From: Lunularia cruciata
Taxonomy: Eukaryota > Streptophyta > Marchantiopsida > Lunulariales > Lunulariaceae
Length of the DNA stretch: 64,000 bases
Reading direction: 5' to 3'
Assembly: GCA_948567375.1 (NCBI GenBank)
Contig: OX419758.1
Location: forward strand, 14,885,001-14,949,000
Shown: piece after piece, positions 1 to 13,142 of the stretch
Layout: each line of letters starts with the position of its first letter
Numbering within the stretch: the stretch's first letter is position 1
Made by a program: the position numbers and the translations under genes
Notes under the pieces: generated by a model
Told to the model about the DNA's origin: nothing
Databases searched by the model: none
The model's input: the letters and a program-made list of their open reading frames with translations, nothing else

Positions 1-204
1 AAGGACACAACCAGAGACCGGATAATGCTTTGTATCGATCGCGATAAGTATGCCGGACTTGCAGAATGTTTGGAGGATCTCGTGACGATACTACACGAAT
101 GTTCCCTGGATCTCAGGTTGCAAGGTTACAAATGCTCCGGTAATCATAACTGTGACAACGAAGTTTTGATCAACAAGGTTATGCTCTGTTTACAGAGGCT
201 CTAG
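1..204 (+). CDS. 3' end of an unknown protein-coding gene cut by the left window edge
   Basis: Frame 1 is open from the first base through 67 codons to a TAG at 202-204. The peptide begins KDTTRDRIMLCIDRDKYAGL and continues with a cysteine-containing stretch (GYKCSGNHNCDNEV) to the end MLCLQRL. A 67-codon open frame is only mildly unlikely by chance, but the composition (acidic/basic mix, regular Leu spacing, five Cys) looks like real protein. No start is visible because it lies outside the window. I do not recognise the family. It could be a last exon or a chance frame. Confidence 0.35.
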   Translation, partial: KDTTRDRIMLCIDRDKYAGLAECLEDLVTILHECSLDLRLQGYKCSGNHNCDNEVLINKVMLCLQRL

Positions 205-954
205 ATACAACCGAACCGGGTTGTATGAAGAGCCAAACATTTAGATCCAAAAATTTGCACCTCATTCTCATTTCGTTTCTGGCTTCATCATAGTGCGCCA
301 CGTGATCTTGGCCGAAGTCATAGAGAATACTAAATAAGCTACGACTACTTGACCGTGGTTCCATTTCAATACACAACTCTCCATCTTCTCTCACATCGAA
401 AAATCACAATACATTACCTTCCGACTGAATCTTCCTATCAAATGTGAAGCAAAGAAGCAAGAGCGACAGACGCAAGGTCAAGGACGAAGACCAATCATCT
501 CTTCGAGATGTAGACATCATGCTCTCGTGTCTGCTCCTAGAGGTGGGTTGACACCATAAAAGACGGATCGCAGGTGGAACACTGTAGCCACAACCCAGAT
601 CATCGCAGGAATTATAAGAACTTTGCATCATCAAACTAGCTGAATCACCAGACGAAAGCGATCGAAACTGGCTTTAAGTTATAATTCCTTATCAAGCGGG
701 CTTGGAATTCACGGTCAGAAGCTGTGGTGACTGGGCGACAACCGGCAAAATAGGAACTACTCAAATTTGACTTTAGGGAGTGGTAAGAGTGGACGCTTGG
801 TAAACCCAAGAGACGCAACGTTTCCGGAAGAAATATCTCTTTCAGTCGCCGTAGAAGATTCAGATGACTTCGTTTCATTCTGATATTCAGTAACATAGAG
901 GCCCCACCTCATTTTCTGATTCATTACTTTGGTTCCATAGCTAGGCCAGTTGAC
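205..954. other. Intergenic, no supported gene
   Basis: Several short minus-strand open frames of 71-83 codons lie here, but none shows a recognisable domain or a continued reading frame across plausible splice sites. The stretch presumably holds the 3' flank of the left-edge gene and the promoter of the gene starting at 955. I see no tRNA, no repeat and no transposon similarity. Confidence 0.4.
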
Positions 955-1587
955 ATGGCGACTAATGCAAAACTGGCTGCTTCTGCTGCTGCAAAATCCG
1001 TTGCAGACTCGACGTCGAGCTCTGGAAAACCGACTTCTTCATCAGGATCAAAATCCACAAGCTCTGGAGGATCAGGAGGAGCCAAAAAAGTTTCTCTTAA
1101 GCCTGGGGACGTAGTAGCAGTATTGCTGGGACCGGGTGGGAAACCCATATTCGGGCCTGATGGAAAGCCGATAGATCCTTCTTTAGTTCTCCCGGAAGAA
1201 CCTCCTCCTCCACCGCCACCACCAAAGCCTTATTTGGGTGTGCCGCCACCTCGATGGATGAGGCCGCCATGGGAGAAAGCTCCGAGGCCAAGACCTCGGG
1301 CTCCACCGTTCAGAGCATATAATCCAAAACTACAGCAGCAAAGGATGATAAAGCTCCCCTCCCAAGTAGAATTTCAGGATGCACAGTGGGGGCGGGTTAT
1401 GATAGATCTCAAAGACAGATACCCCAAGGTTGTCAAGGTGCATTTGGGACCCGTGGAAGTAACATGGGAGAAACATCCAGGCCCCGTGCAGGCGTTCTTA
1501 GAAATTCTCGACAGAAATATGCCGAGTTATCCTGAGCTGTTGAAGAAACCGCAATTTTCCCCATGCAATTTCTACGCCATGCGATAG
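955..1587 (+). CDS. Orphan 210-residue proline-rich protein, apparently single exon
   Basis: The ATG at 955 has a good plant start context (GACATGGCG) and gives Met-Ala. Residues 1-43 are low-complexity Ala/Ser/Gly/Lys. Residues 44-80 carry a Gly-Pro-rich repeat-like stretch (LGPGGKPIFGPDGKPIDP). Residues 83-90 are eight prolines in a row, followed by a Pro/Arg-rich linker to about residue 123. Residues about 124-210 look like a small folded domain (DAQWGRVMIDLKDRYPKVVK, then VEVTWEKHPGPVQAFLEILD). There is no signal peptide and no membrane segment. I do not recognise the family and assign no function. A poly-Pro linker between a disordered head and a compact tail would suit an adaptor-like protein, but that is inference only. 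The frame is clean from ATG to TAG with no need for introns; an additional upstream exon cannot be excluded. Confidence 0.6.
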   Translation: MATNAKLAASAAAKSVADSTSSSGKPTSSSGSKSTSSGGSGGAKKVSLKPGDVVAVLLGPGGKPIFGPDGKPIDPSLVLPEEPPPPPPPPKPYLGVPPPRWMRPPWEKAPRPRPRAPPFRAYNPKLQQQRMIKLPSQVEFQDAQWGRVMIDLKDRYPKVVKVHLGPVEVTWEKHPGPVQAFLEILDRNMPSYPELLKKPQFSPCNFYAMR

Positions 1588-2784
1588 TACCTGGCCCTTT
1601 CAACGAATTTGAGTTTTCTCTAGGGGATTTTCGTCTTCGCACGATGCACATGTCTGTGGGAAAGAATGGGTGATTAGAAGGATTGATGTCACTTTTGAAT
1701 TGGAGTATGTTTAGACCTTGTGCAGTCTATCTGGCATATTTATGGTTTTGTTTCTTAGAATGTGAAGCGTAACAGACAGGCTATGTTGGGCAATGGAGAT
1801 AGTTATGGGAGCCCTCTCTCAGAGAAGGGGAGCTGTCAGGCGCGAGAAATTTGGGCTCCTACATTCCTCAGATGGCTCTAAGAAACATACACCTAAAGGC
1901 GAAAGTCTACAGAAACAGCGACCAAGAAATTTGTCAATCTCGGTTGAAGTCAGTGAGGGGAAGCGAATTGAAAGAATTGAAGAGTAATCTTCTTCGAGTC
2001 AAACCGTACAATTTTTTTTCCAACGTAAAAGCACCTTCTTATGAAAATCCCAGGCCACAACTACACATTCAAACCTTGAGAGGGATTGACGCAGAATAGG
2101 AAGGTATGGCCTAAGTTGTGGACGGGCTATCTTAGCCTGAGCAACAGCCATAAAGTATGGGGTAGGTCGTTCTAGTTTACTTAACACTATAATCATTGGC
2201 GGTCGATTGGATGGACGTTTTGAAGCATCATAGATGAACAAACTGAACTAAGGAAAACGATTGTTGCCAATGAGTTGGCATTACGCCGTCAAACCATGAG
2301 GTGACATAGTCGGCTATCCTGAAAGCCTCCGTTGTCAACTTATTCCGGTCATTCAATAGAGAAAATTTCACGGGAATCTAGACGCTACGTAAATATAGAA
2401 ATCCCGCAGATTGAGGTACTTCCTGAAAGTCATAAAAATTCTGTCACGTCTTCATGACAGATTCCTCAACCTTCAATCTGGGCTCTCATATCAGCACTTA
2501 CTTGTATAGATCAAAGAGCGAAAAGATACTACTTAGGAGCTATACATCCCTCACCCCAGAAATTTACACCAAGTCCCAATGGCTTGTTGGCGTGCCATTG
2601 CAAAATTACTTGTACTTCTCGTCTTTCCGCATTCGTCATTGATATATCTCTACATCGTTGCTAGCTGCAATTTATTCAGTTGCTAGATAGTTAGAAGCTT
2701 GATTGGTTTTAATCGTCTTCCGATTCTTTACTCTGCATTAGGTGCTCATGATAAGGGAGGTTAAAATGGTCGTTGGGAACCACT
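1588..2784. other. Intergenic between the 210-residue gene and the KNOX gene
   Basis: This holds convergent 3' flanks: the plus-strand gene ends at 1587 and the minus-strand KNOX gene ends at 2785. Small open frames (for example 1793-1987 and 1851-2099 plus, 1999-2241 minus) overlap one another in different frames and show no family resemblance. I see no RNA gene or mobile element. Confidence 0.45.
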
Positions 2785-5700
2785 TCAACGTCTAGGATTA
2801 ATAATCTTGTAGCACCTCTCGGCGTGGTTTTTGTGATTCTCAGAGAAGGCCGAGCAGCAATGTCTTTTTCGTTGATTTATAAACCAATTATTGATTTGAT
2901 CCATCTCAAGGTTTGTACTTTTCTCCAGCTCCAGTTTATCCTCCTCCTGCATATTGCCATTCGTACGTTTACCTTCTGAGATTGGGAATGTCATCCTTAA
3001 GACAATATTCGTACCGTAGCTCTTCTGACATGCAGATAACTCATCTACAGCATGAATCGAGGAATTCCTTTAGACTAGACACCATAGACACATCAAGCGC
3101 ATTAGAGGGTCGATTTCAACTCTCTCCTTCACTTGGAGGGACCTTGAAGGCCCATCGCAAAAACTACACCACAGCTGTCTCTAGCCCGTCTGTACTTACG
3201 AAAATCATATCTAAAATGCAGCAGACACACTGGCATTTAAAATCAAAGATGACAAACTTTCAAGTTCCCGGATTCTGTCGTAGAAAAGGCGGCAGCAGTT
3301 ACTTACCCGGTACAATATCTGTCTAACCAAAGAAAGAGGGACTTACTGATGGGTAAGGGGATTCTTCATGTTTCTTCCACCAATCTAGAAGTGCACGTCG
3401 AGCGGTTTCCGGTAGCTTGGCGTTCCTCCGGCCTTCTTTTAGATGAGTTTTTTTCAATTTCTTAAGAAGCTTCGGATCATAATTGGCCATAACGGCGCCC
3501 TTCCATTCAGTATCTGACATCGATGAGCAAGCAACCCGGTGGCATAGGGTCTTCTTCGTATCTTCGAGCTGCCCACGGTCTTGCATAGATTCCTCCTTGC
3601 TTGGAATGAAATTCTCTGCTGGATCGCTGTTTGAGCTGGTTCTACTCTGCAGTTGTGGTTCACAATCTGTAGCATGCCACGCAACATCAACTATTATTGT
3701 TCGATAATCTACAAAATGTATACAAGCCCATAGTCAAAAAGGATCAAAGAGCTGGTTAATGTCACTTATAATGACTAGGCCTTCCATCAAACACCACTAG
3801 CAACTTTCCAACTGAGTGAATCGAAGGCTATTAGAGTGTTGTCATGCTATGGATCGTAGTTGGGAGTAGAAATCTGCATGGAATTGGCATTATATCAACG
3901 AGCAACATACCAGACACCAGACTTCCTTTTAGACGAGAATGAGCTGAGAGCATGACAAAAGCACTCCAAGTGTTTACGACCGTGAAAAAGCTCGTAAATT
4001 GTCCTGCTTATTTCGATTCTAGGTTTTGTGGGACAGCCATCCTTACTTAGTTCTGGACAGAGTATTTGGACCCTTTGTTCCATCTGTTTGCAGAACAACT
4101 TGGCTGCGTTAACCTCCTTCTCCACTTCATGTTGGAAGTCAGCGAGTAGGATGCAATATTTATCCTGTAATGGTTGTGTAAGTCATTTCTCTGAGGGTCC
4201 CCGTCAGAGATGAAAACGATACTACATCCATATCCGGGTCCCATTATACTCAGAGGCAAGTGCGGATCATGATCGGTAAAAATATAGATAGACAACCTCA
4301 ACCTTAAGGTATTTCCTTGAGTTAGTTTGGATTGAAAGGATCAGGACGGTAACATAACCTAATGATCAGTTACCCAACTTGTTGAATACTAGCAAACTTT
4401 CAATTTTTCGAATCTGACGAAAGAACAAGCCCTACAAAAGGACTCATGATGATTGACACTGGAATCACTTTCCTGAGATTTCAAAGGTGGATAACAGGTG
4501 TCGAATCCATTTAAAGGTGGGTAGGAGCGAGTGTCAGTACCAGGCATGCGTCAAGCTGCCGGTCTCTACTCTGATAGAAGGATGCTCGACACGGTTCGTC
4601 GTTTCCTAAAATATATAAGTTCGCCAAGTCATCAAGCAGCTTTATCTCCTTGTCTCCTGCCTCTACCTGTCACCAGAAATTGCATTACAAGCAGTATGGG
4701 GCCACGCTGTTCCAAGGATTACAAGTAATTTTACGCAAACTACATACAAACACTGATTTCCATTGAAATTTTCACCAGGAGATACATCAAGCTTTCAGGA
4801 AAATATTTGAAATTGTTTTGTCATACCGAAAAGTATGACCACTGAGCCCAACAACAGGAGCAAATGCTAAGTGTGAATTCTAGTTAAGTACACATCAGAC
4901 GATTTTTAGCTCGTGGAGATTTACAACTAGAAGCTGGAAATTAGACTTTCTACATGAGTTTGTTGAACAGCTTTTAGGAGTGTCTGGTTGAATCAGATGT
5001 TGAGACATTTGAAGTTAGATTGAAACAAGTTTCCTTTTACCTTGTAACATGACAGGCTGGCGTTGATAACGTTCGGTAAACGAGGATTTTCTAAAATCAG
5101 GGACTTAAGTTTGTCTTCGTTCGTAGTCATAGAGCAGCTGGTATTCTCACGCTCAGAATTAATGATGTCTGCAAGCTCCGGGGCCATTGATTTCACTAAG
5201 GTCTTATCAAACTCAGTCTCACTTTTAGGATCTGCATTGCAGTCAGGACAGAAGAATTCTTCAAGTGTCACCTGATGACCTACATCTTTCGTTTGTTGAC
5301 CCTGATTCTTGACTACTGAAGGAGGCTTAACAAGTGCAATATTTGATTGGCCATCTGACTCTTGAGAGCATAGTACTTGGACTTCCCCATTAGTTTGACG
5401 GGAGAACGGCACTGGGGCTATACATGACTGTGGACGGTAGGATTCCTTCTCGAATTCTGCCGGGAGGGTGCCATGTTTTGACGCGGAAAGCACCACACAG
5501 GGTGTAGTATCATGACCATGTTCTTGTAAATTTTGGTCTCCATTTGTTGAATCTTCGGCGAATACGAGATCTAACCCTGGGGCAACAGAGACAGGTGAAT
5601 GGATACAGTCCTCATCTGCCAAATCTTGAAAGCTCTCAAAGTCTAAAAGATAGAACAGTGGATCCAATGGAGATGTTTGGCATCTTTGGCCCGCCCCTTT

Positions 5701-6099
5701 CACTCGATTCCATAAAGTTCTGGTATAATCAGAAGCTGAGGGGCAAGAGACAGATAAATTGATACGGTTCACATCTGGTAAATCTTGAGATACTTCGAAG
5801 TTTGAGAGAAGAACCAGTGGGCCGGATGTGGGTGATCGGCATCTTGGTTCTACAGTGTGTATTAGTTCAATGGAGGAAAGGTCGGAAGTGTAAGAGGTTG
5901 ATGCATCCGTGTACAGTTGGTAAGGAGGAAGGCTAACGAAATCCTGAGTGTGTTCATTAGAAGTAGTAGTGATATAATCGGCAGGGACTTGCACAGCCTC
6001 TGATAGTGTCGCTGGACTATACAGCTGATCTTCTCTGTTTTCACAGAAATCTGGGTCAAATTCCTGACCGAATTGAATCATGTTATCATCATGGAACAT
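2785..6099 (-). CDS. KNOX (KNOTTED1-like) TALE homeodomain transcription factor, five exons, 594 residues
   Basis: Exons on the minus strand are 6099-5041, 4666-4541, 4164-4047, 3666-3347 and 2946-2785. All introns are GT-AG, 374-400 bp long, and the summed 1785 bp stays in frame. Residues 1-326 are an acidic, Ser/Thr-rich extension with an internal 39-residue repeat (86-124 and 139-177). KNOX1 spans about 327-372 and is split by intron 1 after SLSCYK, where other KNOX genes have an intron after NCQK. KNOX2 spans about 386-428 (DKYCILLADFQHEVEKEVNA). A weak ELK-like segment (YDPKLLKKLKKTHLK) precedes the homeodomain at about 514-570, which has LLDWWKKH, the TALE loop signature PYPS and the recognition helix INNWFINQRKRH. 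The tail is 24 residues. LLDWW and RKRH point to class I. The protein would be nuclear and bind DNA, normally with BELL partners. Odd points: the usual Trp after RKRH is Cys, and ELK is poorly conserved. It looks intact. The start at 6099 is supported by a TATA box 74-84 bp upstream. Confidence 0.88.
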
Positions 6100-6172
6100 C
6101 GTGGCCCAGGTTGAATTATGCTTAGACTGGAAATCCAGTCAGTAACTTCAATTTTGCAGACCTGCATTCCAG

Positions 6173-6182
6173 TATTTTTATA
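6173..6182 (-). promoter_or_regulatory. Probable TATA box of the KNOX gene
   Basis: On the minus strand this reads TATAAAAATA and lies 74-84 bp upstream of the ATG at 6099. That spacing leaves a short 5' leader of about 50 bases. This is a sequence match only; the transcription start is not visible. Confidence 0.45.
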
Positions 6183-7864
6183 CATCAGACTGATAACTGA
6201 AGCGGGAGGTGAGCCTGCTCCAAAATTTCTTGCTTCGTTTACTTACTTTCCCCGCCCCTCAAGATCTTCTTAATAGGGTAAGATCCTCAAATTGAATCTT
6301 CTGGACTTTCATACCGGTACCTTCAATCTCTTCGGCTGGTGAAAACATGAAATGACTCGTTTAATAACTCCAAGTTAATTCAGAACTGCTTTCTTTGCAG
6401 TTGCGGTGAGTTTCAGGCCCCGCAAATTCTGATGAAGATTATTTGAGGCTTGATCATAATGGGACAGATATAAATCCCAATTTATCAATCTCTAATGCAA
6501 CTGCAAGCTCCACAGCGTTGTTGTCAGAAGCTCGACCGCATAGACCTATTTTGCTCGAACACGTCTTCATCTTCCCAAGGCCTGCCAGGGCATGAATAAG
6601 AAAGCTTAGAAGTTAGTGACGTTACAAAACAACACAATCCAAGCAACCGAGGCAATAGATGTAAACCTTCCAATTTTAAAGAGCTCGAGCTGCGCAGAAG
6701 ATTACCCCTCTATTGCCAGTGCTCGTGCGAGCTTTATAACATGGGACTCGACAAGTTGGGATATCTGAAGAGAACCATCATTCAACTGCAAGGTCCAGCC
6801 ACTAGAAATGGAACAACTCCGGTTCGGTCCGCCTATCGAGAAGGTGAGCGGACAGGTTAAAAACTCTTTCTTGACTCTTGGTCTTATATCTAATCATTGG
6901 TCCAGATCTGTATCTCCGCCAGTAATCATGCAAAGGAGATCGAAATGGAAAGACTTCTAAGTCTTTCGACGGAATCGCTTCAATGCTTCCTACGATCAAT
7001 GATACTTCCTCCTAGAGATATAAGAGCCCTACATGATCGTCAATTCATATATTGTCGACAAGGTTTAGCATAAGATATATTTTGCGGGGGTCTCTCAGCG
7101 CTTTTTACAGCTAATAAAATTAGCTTTTACATCACTATGACCAAATGCGCATCTCTCCTGCACGTAGTATCATATTAACCTTAAAACGTACATCGCTTGA
7201 TGACAGTGCTTTCTTTAGTCCGGTGCATCCATCCATATGCATCTCAAAATCTGCAGGGACCTCAGCCTCAACTTCTGCCCGTCTGATCGATGACAAATGT
7301 CACAAAGAGCTGTATAAATATAAGACCTTCACTGTTTTCCTTTTGCGTGCATCAAACGATCAGTACTGCGACGAGCAGATTGGATTTGCAGGGGGATTGG
7401 AAGAGAAGAAATCAACTAAGCTCTTCCTGATATACTGGAAGGAACCGCGTGATGTGGCGGAAGCTATGGGCATTCAAACCTAGCATATAGTATCTGTGCG
7501 TATCAACACTGTTCCGCAAAAAGAATTTTAATATTTTTCATAGTTTATGTTACAATCTTATTAGCTCGATTTCAATCATCTATCCAACAAATAATAATCA
7601 TAGTGGGGAAGTTTTTCTACAAGCTATCTGTCTACGTGGTCATCAACAACATCTGTAGGGATCGCACGACCTAAGCGCCTGCACCTCTTCGAATCAAAAC
7701 GACTGAAACCTACAATTCCATCCAATCTAGATGAACACGGGGCATGAGATATCTGCCGTTGAGGAAAAATATTCCTATCATCTGCCCAACTAATTTTTGA
7801 AGTAGTTAGCACGAAAATTGCATGCTTAGTGCAGACTCACAATCTGCTAAGATTAACCCGAAGT
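6183..7864. other. Intergenic between KNOX promoter and peroxidase 3' end, with one unrecognised open frame
   Basis: A plus-strand frame of 112 codons (7145-7483) contains a hydrophilic stretch around DKCHKELYKYKTFTVFLLRA and ends in PRDVAEAMGIQT. Its composition is protein-like, but I find no family and no flanking exon. A TATA-like TATAAATATAAG occurs inside it near 7314, which argues against a simple coding reading. The rest is AT-rich with no repeat or transposon similarity. Confidence 0.35.
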
Positions 7865-9641
<1,777 letters not shown>

Positions 9642-9763
9642 CGTGGCCTCGCTAGATCAACCCCTGAATCTTCCCAAATAACTCTTTTTGTTTCTTTGTT
9701 TTTCTAATTTTTCTTTTGAGTTTGATCCCAAGCCCGGGCAAAGGTAGTCCAACCAGAGAACTG

Positions 9764-9769
9764 TTTATA
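9764..9769 (-). promoter_or_regulatory. Candidate TATA box of the peroxidase gene
   Basis: The minus strand reads GGTATAAACAG here, about 123 bp upstream of the ATG at 9641, a normal distance for a plant gene with a leader of about 90 bases. There is no further support. Confidence 0.35.
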
Positions 9770-12700
9770 CCACCTTCCTGCAAATAAAGGGTATACACGT
9801 GAGATGCAGGCATAGTTTACTTCACATGGAGACAAAAACGAAATCGAAATCAAGCTAGCACAAAATCCATTCACATAGCGCAGCAGACTACAACCGTAGA
9901 CGCACTAGAGCAGCTGAAACTTACAATCAAAGCTTGAGGTTGCAGATTCAGAGGCAGCTTGTCTAACTTCTGATTCATGAAGAGTTCGGAGGGCTCATAT
10001 ATACTAGCCATACCACGGTAGCCCATATTCGTGGGTTCGTCAGTTGCTATTCACCATATAGTGAACCTATTCATCATTGATGTGTAGATTATTCCTCTCA
10101 CAAGGTATGATTCCTCACGCATAATCCTCAAGCCGACTGTGCTGCTCCTTTGTATCACCAAGAAACAGACAAGAATAAGTTCTGACTCAGTCAATCATCA
10201 AGTTACTATTCGCGAAGGAATCTCAACCCTAGGATAGGTATACACTCATCGTCGAGACCTGGTACAAACTTCCCTAATCAATCCATGTCCTTTGGACGAT
10301 AACCATGGAGAACTGCGGAACTCCCTATTTCTTCTCTGCAAGTGGACATACTTTATGGAAGAAGTAATACTGTGCGATGAGCGTCCTCACGAAGCCAGAA
10401 TCCAAGTAGAAATCCAGTCTAAATAGAGTAGAAGATTTGGTCTTTACATGCTCATGACGCGTATTTAGATTCCTTGTAGTTGACAAACTTGACGCGAAAC
10501 AGTGGTAATTCCTAGTGAGGAAAGAGTCTTCTTTCCCTGGCATATACAAAAATAGTGGTCTACCCTTGGCAAACCTCTTAAGTCAATACAGCATGGGCTT
10601 AGTTACCTCCATCTTTTGGTAATCCGATATCATCGTCGTTATGCTCTCTTACATTGATGATTCAACAAAAATAAATTTTTATTTTTATTTTTATAATGTG
10701 ATGATCTTTTATTCTTGCAAAACTTACCATAGCTTCTTTTCATATAGGACTTCCTAATCCGAAAATAATGATTAAAATCTAAGCCTTTTAATCTCAAAAC
10801 ACATGTACAAACTGTCAAAATGACTACGATCTGTACAATTTCTTGGAAGATCCCTCGAACACGGTTAAGTCATTCTAGTTAATATAGCAGAGGAGAAAAG
10901 GTCATGAATATACCATGTGAAGAACTTGACAATAGAGGTGTATTTTTGTATTATTGTACCTTACTTTAAGTTTGATAGTTAGATTTGAGTTTACACTTAG
11001 AAGCTTATTGTAATGTTGATGTGAGAGAGGACTCCGAAGGAAGAAAGATTTAAGGGGAATAAAAAGATATAAACGATTTTCAAAAGGTACGATGTACAAT
11101 ATTATACAAATTGCAGCCTTCTCCAAAACAACGCACTAATCAAACCAACACATATATCGATAAGTTTTAATATAATTTAACTTTAGTAATGGAGAGTGTT
11201 GTTGAAATTTTATCTTTCAAATGGGTAACTCACAACTACTCCTGTCTGGGTGATAAACCAATACCCAAGGTGATCTTACTCCTCGTGTGAGCTCTAGCAC
11301 AACTTGCATTAGAGAATTCATAAGCTTTGAGCTTTGAAACTCATATAACTAACTATCCACTCAATGTAAGGAAAAATCCACGTCATGTAGATTATATTAA
11401 TTCTCGATTATATGGTTACGCTCATGGTTTGCCCTAATGTAAATTTCAATGATGTCGGAGTAGGTCAGCTAAATTAGAATTTTTATTACAAAAGTTAGCT
11501 GAATTATAGATCTAACTGTACCTGATATCAATACATTAGGTTTCCTCTTGGGGTCTTGTTGATCCAATTTGGACTAAAAAGGCTTTGATATCTGTCTATG
11601 AGCAATGTTGACCCAATAAAATTTCAACCTTTGAGATCCGGTGATATTGGCATCCCAATTATTACCGGAAAATTTGGGGAACCGACATAAGCAAGTTGTA
11701 AGCATTGCCGATTCGTCCGGTACAAGAATCTCTTCGAAACCACAACTCCATGAGGAATGCAAAGTGAGGGAATAAACTAATTTAGTGCATATATAAATAA
11801 ATCTCCTCTAAACTAGTTTGATTTGGGGAAATTGGTAAATAAAATTGTTTGGTTGATCTTTTCTTCTAGTTGAGTGCGATAGAGCATTTTATTAAGTATT
11901 TTATTTGCAATTACAAAGACTTAAGTACAAGGTCATTGTGGTCATGCTCACGGCTAATGCGACCAAGTAAACAATACCGTCTACAACATCAAATATGCAA
12001 TTTTTATATTGGACTTTTTTTGTTTTATAACTCGCTTTTTAATCTTGGCTTCAATTAAAAAAGCAGTTCATGACTTATTGTTAGATATCTATACAAATGT
12101 AAGTTTTACAAATTTATATAAGATATGAAGAAATTTCAATAAGTAGATTATCATATTTGAAATTATATGTTAATATCAATTAAATTCTAGTAAAACAATA
12201 ATGTCAAAGAAGAATATATAGGAGATATATTTTAGTTATACACATGCAAATAAAAAAGATGTAGAGTGATGAAGCCAAATAAACAACATGGAACAAGTTT
12301 TAAGGCGGATATATATCAGCTCTCAAAATCACAAAGTTTTACAAGGACGTGAAGCTCATACGACGGATAGCAATATTATCTGTATATTCTCATATTACAT
12401 ACGTAAGTAAAGAGATGCTACAACATTAAGTTGTAGTACATCGATGAGGTTAAACCAAGTCCCTCGAATATTTCATATTGTCATAGTTAATAATATCAAG
12501 AGAGAATGGATATGGAAAATATTAAGATTCAAATTATTTAGAATAAATATGATGTGAAATCCTTGGGAACGTAAAGCTAAAGATGAAACCACAAACTCAA
12601 ATGGTATGAAAACAGTTCCAACATGAGATAATATGTTTTTTTTTCAACTAACAATATAATTGACATGCATATTAAGAGCCTTTTCATTGATTCCAAAGGA

Positions 12701-12949
12701 TACCTATATGAGTTAATGGATTTAATCAATCTCATAAATAACCTAAAAATTAAAATTTTGATTTAGCAATAAAAATGCGGAATTGATAATTTTTGCAATC
12801 TCTTTTTGATATTTCCACACTTCCAAACGCACTAACTGATCCTTTCGAGTAGAAAGTATCAAGGAACGATCCAAAATGACCTAGCGATTCCATAGTATGA
12901 GAGCTAGTCCTTGAGATCTCTGAGTTAAATCTCAGAGCCTAGTAATGAA
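9770..12949. other. AT-rich intergenic DNA with no supported gene
   Basis: The base composition becomes strongly AT-rich, with runs such as the T/A tract near 10,670-10,700. Open frames are short (60-75 codons), scattered on both strands and show no family signal. I see no terminal repeats or reverse-transcriptase remnants before about 13 kb. This could be very old transposon-derived DNA, but nothing in it can be named. Confidence 0.45.
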
Positions 12950-13142
12950 GTGCAACTGAAGTATATTTGAAGCCTATAGGAAATCACAAGAAGAAGATTA
13001 CATGTCTGGCCAAGATAACACCAGGGATGAGGATATCAAGTGCAGCAGTTCAATCCTAGGACTCTGAGAATGATGCCTCAGGATGATGTTCAATCAGTAT
13101 GAGAGAGTTGAACATAGTAAAAGTCTAGTGCATTAAGGCAGG

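Noticed and set aside
2913-3326. 137-codon plus-strand open frame
   Set aside because: It overlaps the last intron and homeodomain exon of the KNOX gene on the other strand and has no family signal.
7145-7483. 112-codon plus-strand frame as a gene
   Set aside because: Protein-like in places but with no family, no partner exons and an internal TATA-like stretch; left as an unassigned frame.
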